Shown: positions 50,301-58,477 of the stretch, piece by piece | How positions within the stretch are numbered: position 1 is the first letter of the stretch | Layout of the letters: every line of letters begins with the position of its first letter | Assembly: GCA_009360345.1 (NCBI GenBank) | Contig: SPDP01000010.1 | Location: 30,495 to 94,494, forward strand | From: Alcaligenaceae bacterium SAGV5 | GTDB lineage: Bacteria; Pseudomonadota; Gammaproteobacteria; Burkholderiales; Burkholderiaceae_B | DNA: 64,000 bases | Direction of reading: 5' to 3' | Notes under the pieces: model-generated | Databases searched by the model: none | What the model saw: the letters and a program-made list of their open reading frames with translations, nothing else | Told to the model about the DNA's origin: nothing | Program-made: the position numbers and the translations under genes

Positions 50301-51470
50301 TCAGGACGAGGCCAGCTCGGCCGCCGCCGCGGCCAGGGCCACCGCCCCGGACTCGATGGCCCGTTCGTCGCAGAAATAATCGCTTTGATGCAGTTGTGTC
50401 GAGCGCCCGGCGCAACGGGAGCCGATGCGCAGATGCGCCGCGGGCACCCGCTGCGTGTACCAGGCGAAGTCCTCGCCGCCCATGGATGGCGCATCGAGTT
50501 CGACCAGCGCGCCGGCGCCCAGGCACGAGCCGATCGCGCGGATGGCCCGGTCCAGGGTCTCCCGGTCGTTGACCAGGGCGGGGGCCAGGGTCCGCCATTG
50601 CACTTCCACCGTCGTCCGCGTGGCCATGGCCGTGCCCTGCGCCAGTCTGCGCAGCGCGGCCTCGGCCTCGTCGCGCACGGCATCGTCCAGCGTCCGGCAG
50701 GTGCCTTCCAGCGTGACCGAATCGCAAATGACATTGCGCGCGCGCCCGCCCTGGATCCGGCCCACGGAAAGAATGAGGGGCTGGTCGGCCGCGACTTCCT
50801 TGGCGCGTATCGCGTTGAGTCCGGCCAGCAGCATCGGCAAGGCCTGCAAGGCATCCACGCCCGAGCGGGGATGGGCGGCATGGCCCGCCGTGCCTCGGAC
50901 GTCGATGACGAAGGCGCTGGACGAAGCCATGGACGCTCCATGCCGATAGCCGATCCGGCCTGTCTCCAATTGCGGCGAGTTGTGGCAGCCCAGCAGCACA
51001 TCCACGGCCGGTGCGTCCAGGACGCCCGCCTCGATCATGGCCCGCGCGCCCTCCAGCGTTTCTTCCGCCGGCTGGAAAATGAACTTGAAGCGGCCGCGCA
51101 GTGTGTCCCGCCGTTCGCACAGCAGGGAGGCGGCGCCCAGTCCGATGACGCAGTGCACGTCATGGCCGCAGGTATGGGCCGTGCCCGGCACCTCGGACTT
51201 GAAGGGCACATCGGCCGTTTCTGTCATGGGCAGGGCGTCCAGGTCGACGCGCAGACCGACCGTGCGTCCGGCGCGTCCGGTGTCCAGCACCGCGACGACG
51301 CCGGTGCCCGCCACGCCGCAGAGGGGGTCGAGCCCGAGGGCGGCCAGGTCGCGCCGGACGATGGCCGCGGTGCGATGTTCCGCGAACGCGAGTTCGGGAT
51401 GGCGGTGGATATCCCGCCGGATCCTGACCAGTTCGTCGTATCGCCCGGGGAGCAGGGAGAATGTCGTCAT
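50301..51470 (-). CDS. M20-family amidohydrolase (hippurate hydrolase-like)
   Basis: The 389-residue metallopeptidase-like enzyme shows RRDIHRHPELAFAEHRTA, GLRVDLDALPMTE, HTCGHDVHCVIGLG, FQPAEETLEGARAM and a distal SMGGEDFAWYTQRVP. These are the metal ligands and catalytic Glu of the M20/hippurate hydrolase group, which split N-acyl amino acids. It overlaps the gene before it by four bases. Substrate unknown. Confidence 0.9.
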   Translation of the reverse strand: MTTFSLLPGRYDELVRIRRDIHRHPELAFAEHRTAAIVRRDLAALGLDPLCGVAGTGVVAVLDTGRAGRTVGLRVDLDALPMTETADVPFKSEVPGTAHTCGHDVHCVIGLGAASLLCERRDTLRGRFKFIFQPAEETLEGARAMIEAGVLDAPAVDVLLGCHNSPQLETGRIGYRHGASMASSSAFVIDVRGTAGHAAHPRSGVDALQALPMLLAGLNAIRAKEVAADQPLILSVGRIQGGRARNVICDSVTLEGTCRTLDDAVRDEAEAALRRLAQGTAMATRTTVEVQWRTLAPALVNDRETLDRAIRAIGSCLGAGALVELDAPSMGGEDFAWYTQRVPAAHLRIGSRCAGRSTQLHQSDYFCDERAIESGAVALAAAAAELASS

Positions 51471-52168
51471 CGCGCCGCCTGCGCCAGGATCCGCGCGAAC
51501 GCTTCGTCCGTGCCGTTGAGCGCGGCCAGGCGTTCGCCCGCGCGGACGCGGGCATAGCGCTGCGCTTGCGCGGCCTGCCTTGCCTTCGCCTCGGGCGCGC
51601 AGGCGCGCAGGCCGGCTCCGTCCACGAAAAGCACGCCGTTTTCGTCGCCCAGGGCGAACATGCCGGGCACGATGGCCACGCCGCCGATGGCGACGGGTTC
51701 GCAGAACTCGCCCTGTTCATAGCGCCGCTTGCAGGTCAGGGCGGTCAGGCCGGTGGCCCAGACGGGGAGGGCCAGTTGCCGCAGTTCCTGCACGTCCGTC
51801 ACCGGTCCGTCCACCAGGATGCCGGCGCAGCCCGCCCGTTCTGCGGCGAGTGCGAGGCCGCCGCCCAGGCAGGCCTCGGGCCTGCCGGGCTCGCGTGCGA
51901 TGACCAGGAAGTCGCCGGGCCGCAGGCGCGAGATCGCGTGGTGCACGATGGCGTTGTCGGCGCCGTGGCTGCGGCAGGTGACGACCAGGCCCAGCGACGC
52001 TTCGCGGCGGCCTGCCAGATGGCGGTGGCGCGGTCCGGTGAAGCCTTCGTCCAGCAGGTGGCCCAGCGCGGCGGGCTCCAGGCCGTCCGCCAGCGCGAGC
52101 AGGTCGGGCGGCAAGGGCGGAGGCATCGCGGCGAAGCGGAAGGCGCCGGGATTGGCGGAGTCAGGCAT
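51467..52168 (-). CDS. RraA-like / HMG-aldolase-type protein
   Basis: The 233-residue protein has the RraA-like fold: HAISRLRPGDFLVIARE, GCAGILVDGPVTDVQELRQL and GGVAIVPGMFALGDENGV, where D in GDENGV and the R-D pair bind metal and oxaloacetate-type ligands in aldolases of this family. Such proteins are either RNase E regulators or 4-hydroxy-4-methyl-2-oxoglutarate aldolases; the catabolic surroundings favour an aldolase. Start ATG 52168 overlaps the dioxygenase stop. Confidence 0.75.
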   Translation of the reverse strand: MPDSANPGAFRFAAMPPPLPPDLLALADGLEPAALGHLLDEGFTGPRHRHLAGRREASLGLVVTCRSHGADNAIVHHAISRLRPGDFLVIAREPGRPEACLGGGLALAAERAGCAGILVDGPVTDVQELRQLALPVWATGLTALTCKRRYEQGEFCEPVAIGGVAIVPGMFALGDENGVLFVDGAGLRACAPEAKARQAAQAQRYARVRAGERLAALNGTDEAFARILAQAAR

Positions 52169-53039
52169 GGGCCAGCTCCGCCGCGACGGGCCGCTCGCCC
52201 TCGACGGTGGTCCGGTGCAGCCGCCGCACGGACCGCGGGTCGAAGGCATCGCGCTTGTGCAGCAGACAGCGGTTGTCCCACATCATCATGTCGCCCGGCC
52301 GCCATTGCTGCGCCCAGACATGGCGGGCATCGGTGGCGGCCGCCCACAGGTCCGCCAGCAACGGCGCCGCTTCGTCTTGCGGCATGCCGGGGATGGACTG
52401 GTGCGGACGATCGCCGCCCAGGTACAGGCATGGCCTGCCGGATCCGGGGTGCCTGCGCACCAGCGGATGATCGACGCCGGGCCAGGAGGCGAAGTCGCCG
52501 GAGGCCGGCGGCGCCTTGCCCAGCCGGACCTCGCCACGCCCGTCGATGACCGATTGGTGATGGATGGCGAGGCCGTCCAGACGCGTCTTCAGGGTGGCGT
52601 CCAGGCCCTCGTAGGCGGCGTACATGTTGGCGAAGTAGGTGTTGCCGCCCTGGCCGGGCAGTTCGACCGCGCGCAGGATGGCGGCCGACGGGGGCTGCTC
52701 GACGAACCAGGTATCCGTGTGCCAGCGCACTTCGCCGTCGCCCAGGTCGCCGGCCGGCGAACCGTCCGCCTTTTTCTTGTTGCTGATGACCAGGATCTCG
52801 GGGAATTCGGCGCTCTTGCCTTGCTGGAGCTGCCGCGGATGGAATACCGCCGGACCGAGCGCCCGGCTGAAGGCCACCTGTTCCCGGTCGCCGATCAGGA
52901 CGTCGCGAAAGCGCAGGACGGGGTAGCGGAACCACGCCGCTTTCAACTGCGAGACGATTTCCTGGTCGATGGCGTCGAAGGGAAAGCCCTCGATCTCGCC
53001 CACGAAGTTCTCGACTATCTCTGTTACCGCGAATCGCAT
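52161..53039 (-). CDS. TauD/TfdA-family Fe(II)/2-oxoglutarate dioxygenase
   Basis: The 292-residue protein has H107-x-D109 (VRWHTDTWF) and a distal region with MMMWDNRCLLHKRDAFD and RRLHRTTVEGE, the metal- and 2-oxoglutarate-binding set of TauD/TfdA enzymes. They hydroxylate sulfonates, aryloxy acids and similar compounds. ATG 53039 is the first gene of the leftward cluster. Together with the M20 and RraA-like genes it may degrade an N-acylated or aromatic acid (inference). Confidence 0.85.
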   Translation of the reverse strand: MRFAVTEIVENFVGEIEGFPFDAIDQEIVSQLKAAWFRYPVLRFRDVLIGDREQVAFSRALGPAVFHPRQLQQGKSAEFPEILVISNKKKADGSPAGDLGDGEVRWHTDTWFVEQPPSAAILRAVELPGQGGNTYFANMYAAYEGLDATLKTRLDGLAIHHQSVIDGRGEVRLGKAPPASGDFASWPGVDHPLVRRHPGSGRPCLYLGGDRPHQSIPGMPQDEAAPLLADLWAAATDARHVWAQQWRPGDMMMWDNRCLLHKRDAFDPRSVRRLHRTTVEGERPVAAELAHA

Positions 53040-53172
53040 CGACCCATCTCCGGTTGGCCCCGGATGCATCCGGCCGCGCCGGGGCATCGAGGTGGAGCGA
53101 TTATGCGAACGCGGGCGGCTTCTGCGCCAATCGAATCGAGGCGGTGGGCAATAAGGGGATTTGATAGGGGGG

Positions 53173-54084
53173 TCAGGGGTGAGACGTGTCGACCAGGAAA
53201 TCCACGAAGCTGCGCACCGTCGCGGGCACATGGCGGTTGCCGGGCCAGACGGCGGAAACCGGCTGGGCTTGAGGCCGCCACGGCGCCAGCACTTCCACCA
53301 GGCGGCCGCTGCGCAGGTCGTCCTCGACCGTGAAGTCGAGCAACTGCGCCAGGCCCGCATCGCTCAACGCCGCCGCCAGCGCGCCGAGCGGATGATCGAC
53401 GTTCATCACGGTCTGGAGCCGGACCTGCGTGGCCGTGCCGTCGGCCGACGGCGCGAAGGCCCAAGGCATGGCGCGCCCGCTGTCGGGCATGATCAACCCC
53501 AGGCAGGCGTGGCTGGCGAGGTCTCCCGGCACCTCGGGGGAGCCGTGCCGGCGCAGATAGGTGGGCGAGGCGACGATGCACGGGCTGGCCGCGCACAATT
53601 GCCGCGCGACCAGCCGGGAGTCCGCGACCTCGCCGATGCGTATCGCCATGTCGACGTCGTCCATCACGAAATCCGCCACGGCGTTGCTGACCGAGACGGT
53701 CACCTTCACCTGGCCGTGATGGCGCGCCACGTAGCGAGGCACGAGCGGGATCAGCCGCTTGATGCCGTAGCTGGCGGGGGAACTGATGCGCAACTCGCCA
53801 CGCGGCAGCCGGTGCCCCGTCAGCGAACGCTCGATGTCGTGGATGTTTTCCAGGGCCTGGCTGCACGTGTGGTAATAGGCCTGCCCGTCGTCCGTCAGCC
53901 GGATCGCGCGGGTGGTTCGCGCGAATAGCTTGACGCCCAGCCGGTCCTCCAGGCGCCGCACCGCCTTGCTGATCGCGGACGGCGTCGTGCCCAGCACGGC
54001 CGCGGCCGCGGTGAAGCTGCCGGCCCGGGCCGCCGCGCAGAACATTTCCACCGTGCCCAGGGTGCTTGTCGCCGCCTCGTTCAT
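53173..54084 (-). CDS. LysR-family transcriptional regulator
   Basis: The 303-residue protein contains the LysR DNA-binding region (FCAAARAGSFTAAAAVLGTT, PSAISKAVRRLEDRLG, LFARTTRAIRLT). Its effector domain resembles CrgA/DsdC-like members. It is divergent from the beta-helix/pirin pair, 187 bases away, and lies head-on to the TauD cluster start, so it could regulate either. ATG 54084 gives the normal N-terminus. Confidence 0.92.
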   Translation of the reverse strand: MNEAATSTLGTVEMFCAAARAGSFTAAAAVLGTTPSAISKAVRRLEDRLGVKLFARTTRAIRLTDDGQAYYHTCSQALENIHDIERSLTGHRLPRGELRISSPASYGIKRLIPLVPRYVARHHGQVKVTVSVSNAVADFVMDDVDMAIRIGEVADSRLVARQLCAASPCIVASPTYLRRHGSPEVPGDLASHACLGLIMPDSGRAMPWAFAPSADGTATQVRLQTVMNVDHPLGALAAALSDAGLAQLLDFTVEDDLRSGRLVEVLAPWRPQAQPVSAVWPGNRHVPATVRSFVDFLVDTSHP

Positions 54085-54271
54085 GCCGTTCGCCCTGCAT
54101 CGTCCGGATGCCCATTGTGCGCGTGTTCGCTCGCGCGATCCATGAATTGATGCCGCCAAGGCACAAATGAAATGCCCGTCGCCCCCTTCATCAGCGTCGT
54201 CCCCAAGCCTAGAGTAGGACTTGTCGGGCCGGCCACCGCGGCCTTCAACCATCCCTGGCAGGAGAAGCACC

Positions 54272-55507
54272 ATGGCATCGCAAGCACTCGTCACCACGTC
54301 CGAGGCCCTTCAGGGCGCTGTGCGCGATGCCGCCCGGCGGGTCATCGCGATAGGCGGAACGCTGTCCGGGCTGCCTTCGATCCGGCTGCTGCCGGGGCAG
54401 TCCCTGGTCGGCGGAGCCGCCGGCGCGACACTGGCCTTCGCCGCGGGCAGCGATGGCCTGCAATTGAGCACGGACAACGATATCCGGGATTTGCGCATCG
54501 AAGCCTCGCCGGACCGGCGCGCCATCTTCAACGACACCGGGGTGGAGGGGCTCGGCCGTATTCGCCTGTCGGCGCTGTCCATCGTCGGGCAGGTCCAGAT
54601 CCTGGTCCGGGACAAGATCCGCGCGGGCCATGTCGAGGTCGACGGGCTGGACATCGCCGCGGCCGATGCGCGGGCGAGGTCCGACCGGCCGCAGGGCTAC
54701 GGCGTCTACGTGACCCAGGGCGCCTTCACGCTGTGGAACATGCAGGACGATCCCGCGGTGGTCCTGAGCGCGCGCCTGACCGGGTTGTCGGCCGGCCGGC
54801 CCGCCGCGCCCGTGCTGGGCAGCGGCATCTTCGTCAGCGGGACGCACGGGGGAGGGCGCCTGATCGTGCCTTTGCTGGAGACTGGCGCGGTCTACAGCGA
54901 CGGCCGCATTCCCGCCGGTACCCCCGACCAGATCACCGGCGGCGTATTCACCGTCTACAACGCCTTCGTCGACGTGGTTCGCAATCTCGGGCCGGTCGTG
55001 ACCTACGGCGTCAACGACATGGTGCTCGACAACTGGGGCACCGTGGACCGCTGGGACGCGCGGGAGAAACTGACTTCGTATGGCCCCAGCGGCATCGGTT
55101 TCGTCAACTTCGGCGTGGTGAATGAACTGCGCGTGCATGCGCCGATCGAAACGTTCGGCCAGGGCGCGCGCGCATTCAACGTCTACGACGGCACCGTCAA
55201 CGTGGCCGAGTTCGACCGGCTCGTCACGCATGCCGACGGCGCAGTCGGCATCCAGATCAGCCAACCCATCGGCCGCCTGTCGGTGCGCCGTGGCATCGAG
55301 ACCTTCGGCGGCACGGGCGACTCGCTGGTCAAGGGCGTGGTGGTGACGCTGTCGGCCATCGCGCTCAGCGTCAAGCCCGGCGGTTCGGCGCGCGAGATCG
55401 AGATCGCGGGCGGCGTGGTGGTCCACGGCAAGGATATCGCGCCCATCGAGGTGCACGGCGCCATCGGGGCGCTGCGCATCGACGGCCTGGCCGCGGCCGG
55501 TGCGTGA
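54272..55507 (+). CDS. beta-helix-like protein of unknown function
   Basis: The 411-residue protein has regularly spaced strands with small turns (DIRDLRIEASPDRRAIFNDT; VQILVRDKIRAGHVEVDGLD; GIFVSGTHGGGRLIVPLLET), which suggests a right-handed parallel beta-helix. No signal peptide is present, so it should stay in the cytoplasm. GGAG precedes ATG 54272. It is followed by a pirin gene after 23 bases. I recognise no named family. Confidence 0.7.
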   Translation: MASQALVTTSEALQGAVRDAARRVIAIGGTLSGLPSIRLLPGQSLVGGAAGATLAFAAGSDGLQLSTDNDIRDLRIEASPDRRAIFNDTGVEGLGRIRLSALSIVGQVQILVRDKIRAGHVEVDGLDIAAADARARSDRPQGYGVYVTQGAFTLWNMQDDPAVVLSARLTGLSAGRPAAPVLGSGIFVSGTHGGGRLIVPLLETGAVYSDGRIPAGTPDQITGGVFTVYNAFVDVVRNLGPVVTYGVNDMVLDNWGTVDRWDAREKLTSYGPSGIGFVNFGVVNELRVHAPIETFGQGARAFNVYDGTVNVAEFDRLVTHADGAVGIQISQPIGRLSVRRGIETFGGTGDSLVKGVVVTLSAIALSVKPGGSAREIEIAGGVVVHGKDIAPIEVHGAIGALRIDGLAAAGA

Positions 55508-55530
55508 ACGACGACAGGAGGATTTCCATC

Positions 55531-56367
55531 ATGGCCGAACGTCTCATCGCCACCGTGCTGCCCGCGCAGCGCGTCATCGACGACGGCGACATGCTGCTGT
55601 GGCGCGCGCTGCCGCAGCGGAGCCGGCTGTCGCTGGGCCCTTTCGTCTTCATCGACCACTACCGTCATCGCAGCCGGCGCGGCATCGGCGATTCGCCCCA
55701 CCCGCATGCGGGCATCGAGGTGATCAGCTACCTGCTGGAGGGGGAAGTCGAGCATCGCGACAGCGAAGGTTTCCACGACCACCTGGGCGCGGGCGATGCC
55801 CAATGGATACGGGCCGGCCGGGGCATGCTCCACGCCGAGCAGCCGGCCGGCGGCCGCCATGGCCTGCAACTCTGGACCAGCCTGCCGCCTGAACAGAAAT
55901 GGATCGAACCCGCCTACGCTTCCTTCCGGCGCGACCGTATCCCCGAATTCGAACAGGGCGAGGCGCGCGTGCGCGTGATCGCGGGCCGCATCGGCGACCA
56001 TGCCGGCCCCATGGCCACGACCATGCCCACGCTGCTCGCGCATGTCCGGCTGCCATCGGGAGGGCGGACCGTGCTGCCGGTGCGGGAAGACGAACTGGGC
56101 CTGGTCGTGCTGGACGGCCAACTGGACCTGGGCGATGGAAACACCCTCGGCGCCGGCGCGCTGGCGGTCCTGACGCCTGGCGACCCGGTCGCGCTGCGGG
56201 CCACGGCGCAGGGGCCGGCCGATGTCGTCCTGCTGGGCGGGCCGCCGGTACAGGGGCAGATCCTCTTCGGCGGGCCGTTCGTGATGGACACGCCCGAGCG
56301 TCTGGCCCAGGCCAGGCGCGATTTCGCCAGCGGCAAGATGGGGCGGCTGGACGGGGTACCCTTTTGA
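55531..56367 (+). CDS. pirin-family protein
   Basis: The 278-residue bicupin has the pirin metal site: FIDHYRHRSR, HPHAGIEVISYLLEGEVEHR, and RAGRGMLHAEQP, with H and E ligands in the N-terminal cupin. The C-terminal cupin (RTVLPVREDELGLVVLDGQL) is present. Some pirins have quercetinase or regulatory activity. It forms a transcription unit with the beta-helix-like gene. trpGDC begins after a 440-base leader. Confidence 0.9.
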   Translation: MAERLIATVLPAQRVIDDGDMLLWRALPQRSRLSLGPFVFIDHYRHRSRRGIGDSPHPHAGIEVISYLLEGEVEHRDSEGFHDHLGAGDAQWIRAGRGMLHAEQPAGGRHGLQLWTSLPPEQKWIEPAYASFRRDRIPEFEQGEARVRVIAGRIGDHAGPMATTMPTLLAHVRLPSGGRTVLPVREDELGLVVLDGQLDLGDGNTLGAGALAVLTPGDPVALRATAQGPADVVLLGGPPVQGQILFGGPFVMDTPERLAQARRDFASGKMGRLDGVPF

Positions 56368-56413
56368 GGGACGGGGAAATCATGGCTCCGCCATCCGTCC
56401 CCATTTCTTCCGT

Positions 56414-56443
56414 TCGACAAGCAAAACGCGGACGCGCTAGAAT
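56414..56443 (+). promoter_or_regulatory. promoter before trpGDC leader
   Basis: TCGACA (56414-56419), 18 bases, TAGAAT (56438-56443) is a good sigma70-type pair. It lies about 50 bases before the first mini-ORF and 370 bases before trpG, which suggests a separate trpGDC transcript with a long leader. Confidence 0.6.
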
Positions 56444-56497
56444 CCCAGCCGGAGCAGAAACGCGCACATGGCCGCGGCTCCCGACTCACTTCAAGAC

Positions 56498-56548
56498 ATG
56501 AACCGCATCGTTTCGAACCAAGCAGCTCAGTGGTGGCGCTTCCGTTAG
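56498..56548 (+). CDS. putative tryptophan leader mini-ORF 1 of trpGDC
   Basis: The 16-residue frame reads MNRIVSNQAAQWWRFR and stop. The two Trp codons (TGGTGG, 56531-56536) are followed directly by an 18-base hairpin, CGCTTCCGTTAGGAAGCG. No strong ribosome site lies before ATG 56498, as in trpL. It is short enough to arise by chance; the position before trpG, after a promoter, is what makes it credible. Confidence 0.5.
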   Translation: MNRIVSNQAAQWWRFR

Positions 56549-56575
56549 GAAGCGGCACGTTGTTGCGGTTCGAAA
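56511..56575 (+). promoter_or_regulatory. RNA fold around the Trp codons
   Basis: TTTCGAACC (56511-56519) pairs perfectly with GGTTCGAAA (56567-56575). The stem encloses the TGGTGG codons and the inner hairpin CGCTTCC-GTTA-GGAAGCG (about 56538-56555). A ribosome stalled on the Trp codons would break the outer stem. A further stem, TGCCGCC/GGTGGCA, follows near 56583-56607. No T-run marks a terminator. Confidence 0.5.
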
Positions 56576-56661
56576 ACTGCACCTTGCCGCCGTAACCGGT
56601 GGCAGGTCGCGAATTCATACAGCTTCCCCGGCACGGCGGCTCCCGATCCAGGAGATTGTCC

Positions 56662-56820
56662 GTGTATCCAGCAGTACCCCCCCTTGCCAGCCGAACCCCC
56701 GCACACGCGCATCGTGGCTCGTCGCTCGCGTGGTGGCGTCCGCTTCCGGACGGCGCGATCGCCGATGTGTTCCCGGCCTCCGGCCTGTTCGATTCCACGG
56801 GGAGAGCAGCATGCTGCTGA
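56662..56820 (+). CDS. putative tryptophan leader mini-ORF 2, overlapping trpG
   Basis: A 52-codon frame starts at GTG 56662 with AGGAG seven bases upstream. It contains LAWWRPLPDG: its TGGTGG (56731-56736) lies exactly 200 bases after that of mini-ORF 1, and again a stem, CGTCCG-CTTC-CGGACG (56737-56752), follows directly. The stop TGA (56818-56820) lies within the first codons of trpG (ATG 56811), so translation of the two may be coupled. Function is inferred only. Confidence 0.45.
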   Translation: MYPAVPPLASRTPAHAHRGSSLAWWRPLPDGAIADVFPASGLFDSTGRAACC

Positions 56821-57380
56821 TGCTAGACAACTACGATTCCTTCACCTACAACCTGGTCCAGTATTTCGGCGAATTGGGCGCCGACGTGCGGGTGTTCCGC
56901 AACGACCAGATCACGCTCGACGAAATCGAGGCCCTGGGGCCCGAGCGCATCTGCGTCTCGCCCGGGCCGTGCTCGCCGGCCGAAGCCGGTATCTCGGTGC
57001 CGCTCATCCAGGCCTATGCCGGCAAGGTGCCGATCCTGGGCGTGTGCCTGGGCCACCAGTCCATCGGGGCGGCATTTGGTGGCAAAATCGTCCGCGCGCG
57101 GCAGATCATGCACGGCAAGACGTCGGTCATCACGCATACGGGCAGTGACGTGTTCCGGGATTTGCCGTCGCCGTACACGGTGACCCGGTATCACTCGCTG
57201 GCCATCGAACGCGCCGGCCTGCCCGATTGCCTGGAAGTGACGGCGCAGACCGACGATGGCGAGATCATGGGCGTGCGGCATCGCACCCTTCCGGTCTACG
57301 GGGTGCAATTCCATCCCGAATCCGTCCTGAGCGAGCACGGCCATGCCTTGCTGCGCAATTTCCTGCAGTTGAACGCATGA
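56811..57380 (+). CDS. trpG: anthranilate synthase component II (glutaminase)
   Basis: The 189-residue glutamine amidotransferase has LGVCLGHQSIGAAFGG with catalytic C79 and VQFHPESVLSEHG with the His/Glu dyad. It feeds ammonia to TrpE. GGGGAGAGC precedes ATG 56811. The trpE gene is not next to it, being 14.1 kb upstream. Confidence 0.96.
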   Translation: MLLMLDNYDSFTYNLVQYFGELGADVRVFRNDQITLDEIEALGPERICVSPGPCSPAEAGISVPLIQAYAGKVPILGVCLGHQSIGAAFGGKIVRARQIMHGKTSVITHTGSDVFRDLPSPYTVTRYHSLAIERAGLPDCLEVTAQTDDGEIMGVRHRTLPVYGVQFHPESVLSEHGHALLRNFLQLNA

Positions 57381-57409
57381 ACCAGCGGCAACGATTTCCC
57401 GAGGAGTCC

Positions 57410-58444
57410 ATGGTGTCCATTACCCCTACCGAAGCGCTGGTGCGTTGTATCGAACACCGCGAGATCTTCCATGACGAGATGCTGTCGCTGATGCGCATGC
57501 TGATGCGGGGCGAAATGTCGCCCGCGACCGCGGCCGCGCTCATCATGGGCCTGCGCGTCAAGAAAGAGACCATCGGCGAGATCACCGCCGCCGCGCAGGT
57601 CATGCGCGAGTTCGCCGACGGCGTGAAAGTGGCCGATACGGACAGCCTGGTCGACCTGGCCGGCACCGGCGGCGATGGCGCGCACACCTTCAACATCTCC
57701 ACCGCGGCCATGTTCGTGGCGGCGGCCGGCGGCGCGAAGATCGCCAAGCACGGCAATCGCGGGGTTTCCTCGTCCTCGGGCAGCGCCGACGTGCTGGAGG
57801 CGCTGGGCGCCAACGTCATGCTGCCGTCGGAAGCCGTGGCCGAATGTATCGAAGCCATTGGCATCGGTTTCATGTTCGCGCCCATCCACCACGCGGCAAC
57901 GAAGAACATCGCGCCTATCCGCAAGGAACTGGCGGTGCGTACCATTTTCAACCTGCTGGGGCCCCTGACCAATCCGGCCGGCGCCGCCAACCAGCTCATG
58001 GGCGTCTTCCATCCCGACCTGGTCGGCATCCAGGTCAGGGTGTTGCAGCGCCTGGGATCCAAGCACGTGCTGGTGGTCTACGGCAAGGACGGCATGGACG
58101 AAGCCTCGCTGGGCGCGGCCACGATGGTGGGCGAGCTGCGCGACGGCGAGGTGAGCGAATACGAGATCCATCCCGAGGACTTCGGCCTCCAGATGGTGTC
58201 CAACCGCAGCCTGAAAGTCGCCAATCGCGACGAATCCAGTGAACTCGTGCTGGAAGCCCTGTCCAACGTACCGGGCCCCGCGCGCGACATCGTCGCGCTC
58301 AACGGCGGCCTGGCGATGTATGCCGGCAACACCGTGTCGTCGGTGGCCGAGGGCATACGCAAGGCCTTCGAGCTGATCGCCAGTGGCGCCGCGCGCGCGC
58401 GGCTGGACGAATTCGTCTCCTTCACCAGGAAGGCGGCGCAGTAG
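57410..58444 (+). CDS. trpD: anthranilate phosphoribosyltransferase
   Basis: The 344-residue protein contains DLAGTGGDGAHTFNISTAAM, the phosphoribosyl-pyrophosphate loop, KHGNRGVSSSSGSADVLEAL and FAPIHHAATKNIAPIRKEL. It joins anthranilate to PRPP. CGAGGAG precedes ATG 57410, 29 bases after trpG. Confidence 0.96.
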   Translation: MVSITPTEALVRCIEHREIFHDEMLSLMRMLMRGEMSPATAAALIMGLRVKKETIGEITAAAQVMREFADGVKVADTDSLVDLAGTGGDGAHTFNISTAAMFVAAAGGAKIAKHGNRGVSSSSGSADVLEALGANVMLPSEAVAECIEAIGIGFMFAPIHHAATKNIAPIRKELAVRTIFNLLGPLTNPAGAANQLMGVFHPDLVGIQVRVLQRLGSKHVLVVYGKDGMDEASLGAATMVGELRDGEVSEYEIHPEDFGLQMVSNRSLKVANRDESSELVLEALSNVPGPARDIVALNGGLAMYAGNTVSSVAEGIRKAFELIASGAARARLDEFVSFTRKAAQ

Positions 58445-58477
58445 GCCGTCTTCGTACAGGATATCCATGGGTCAGTC

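Noticed and set aside
56520..56590. tRNA-like pieces (AGCTCAGTGGT and GGTTCGAA) in the trpG leader
   Set aside because: No acceptor stem pairs, the anticodon arm has a 7-bp stem with a 4-base loop, and the T loop is one base too long. The pieces are better explained by the leader fold.
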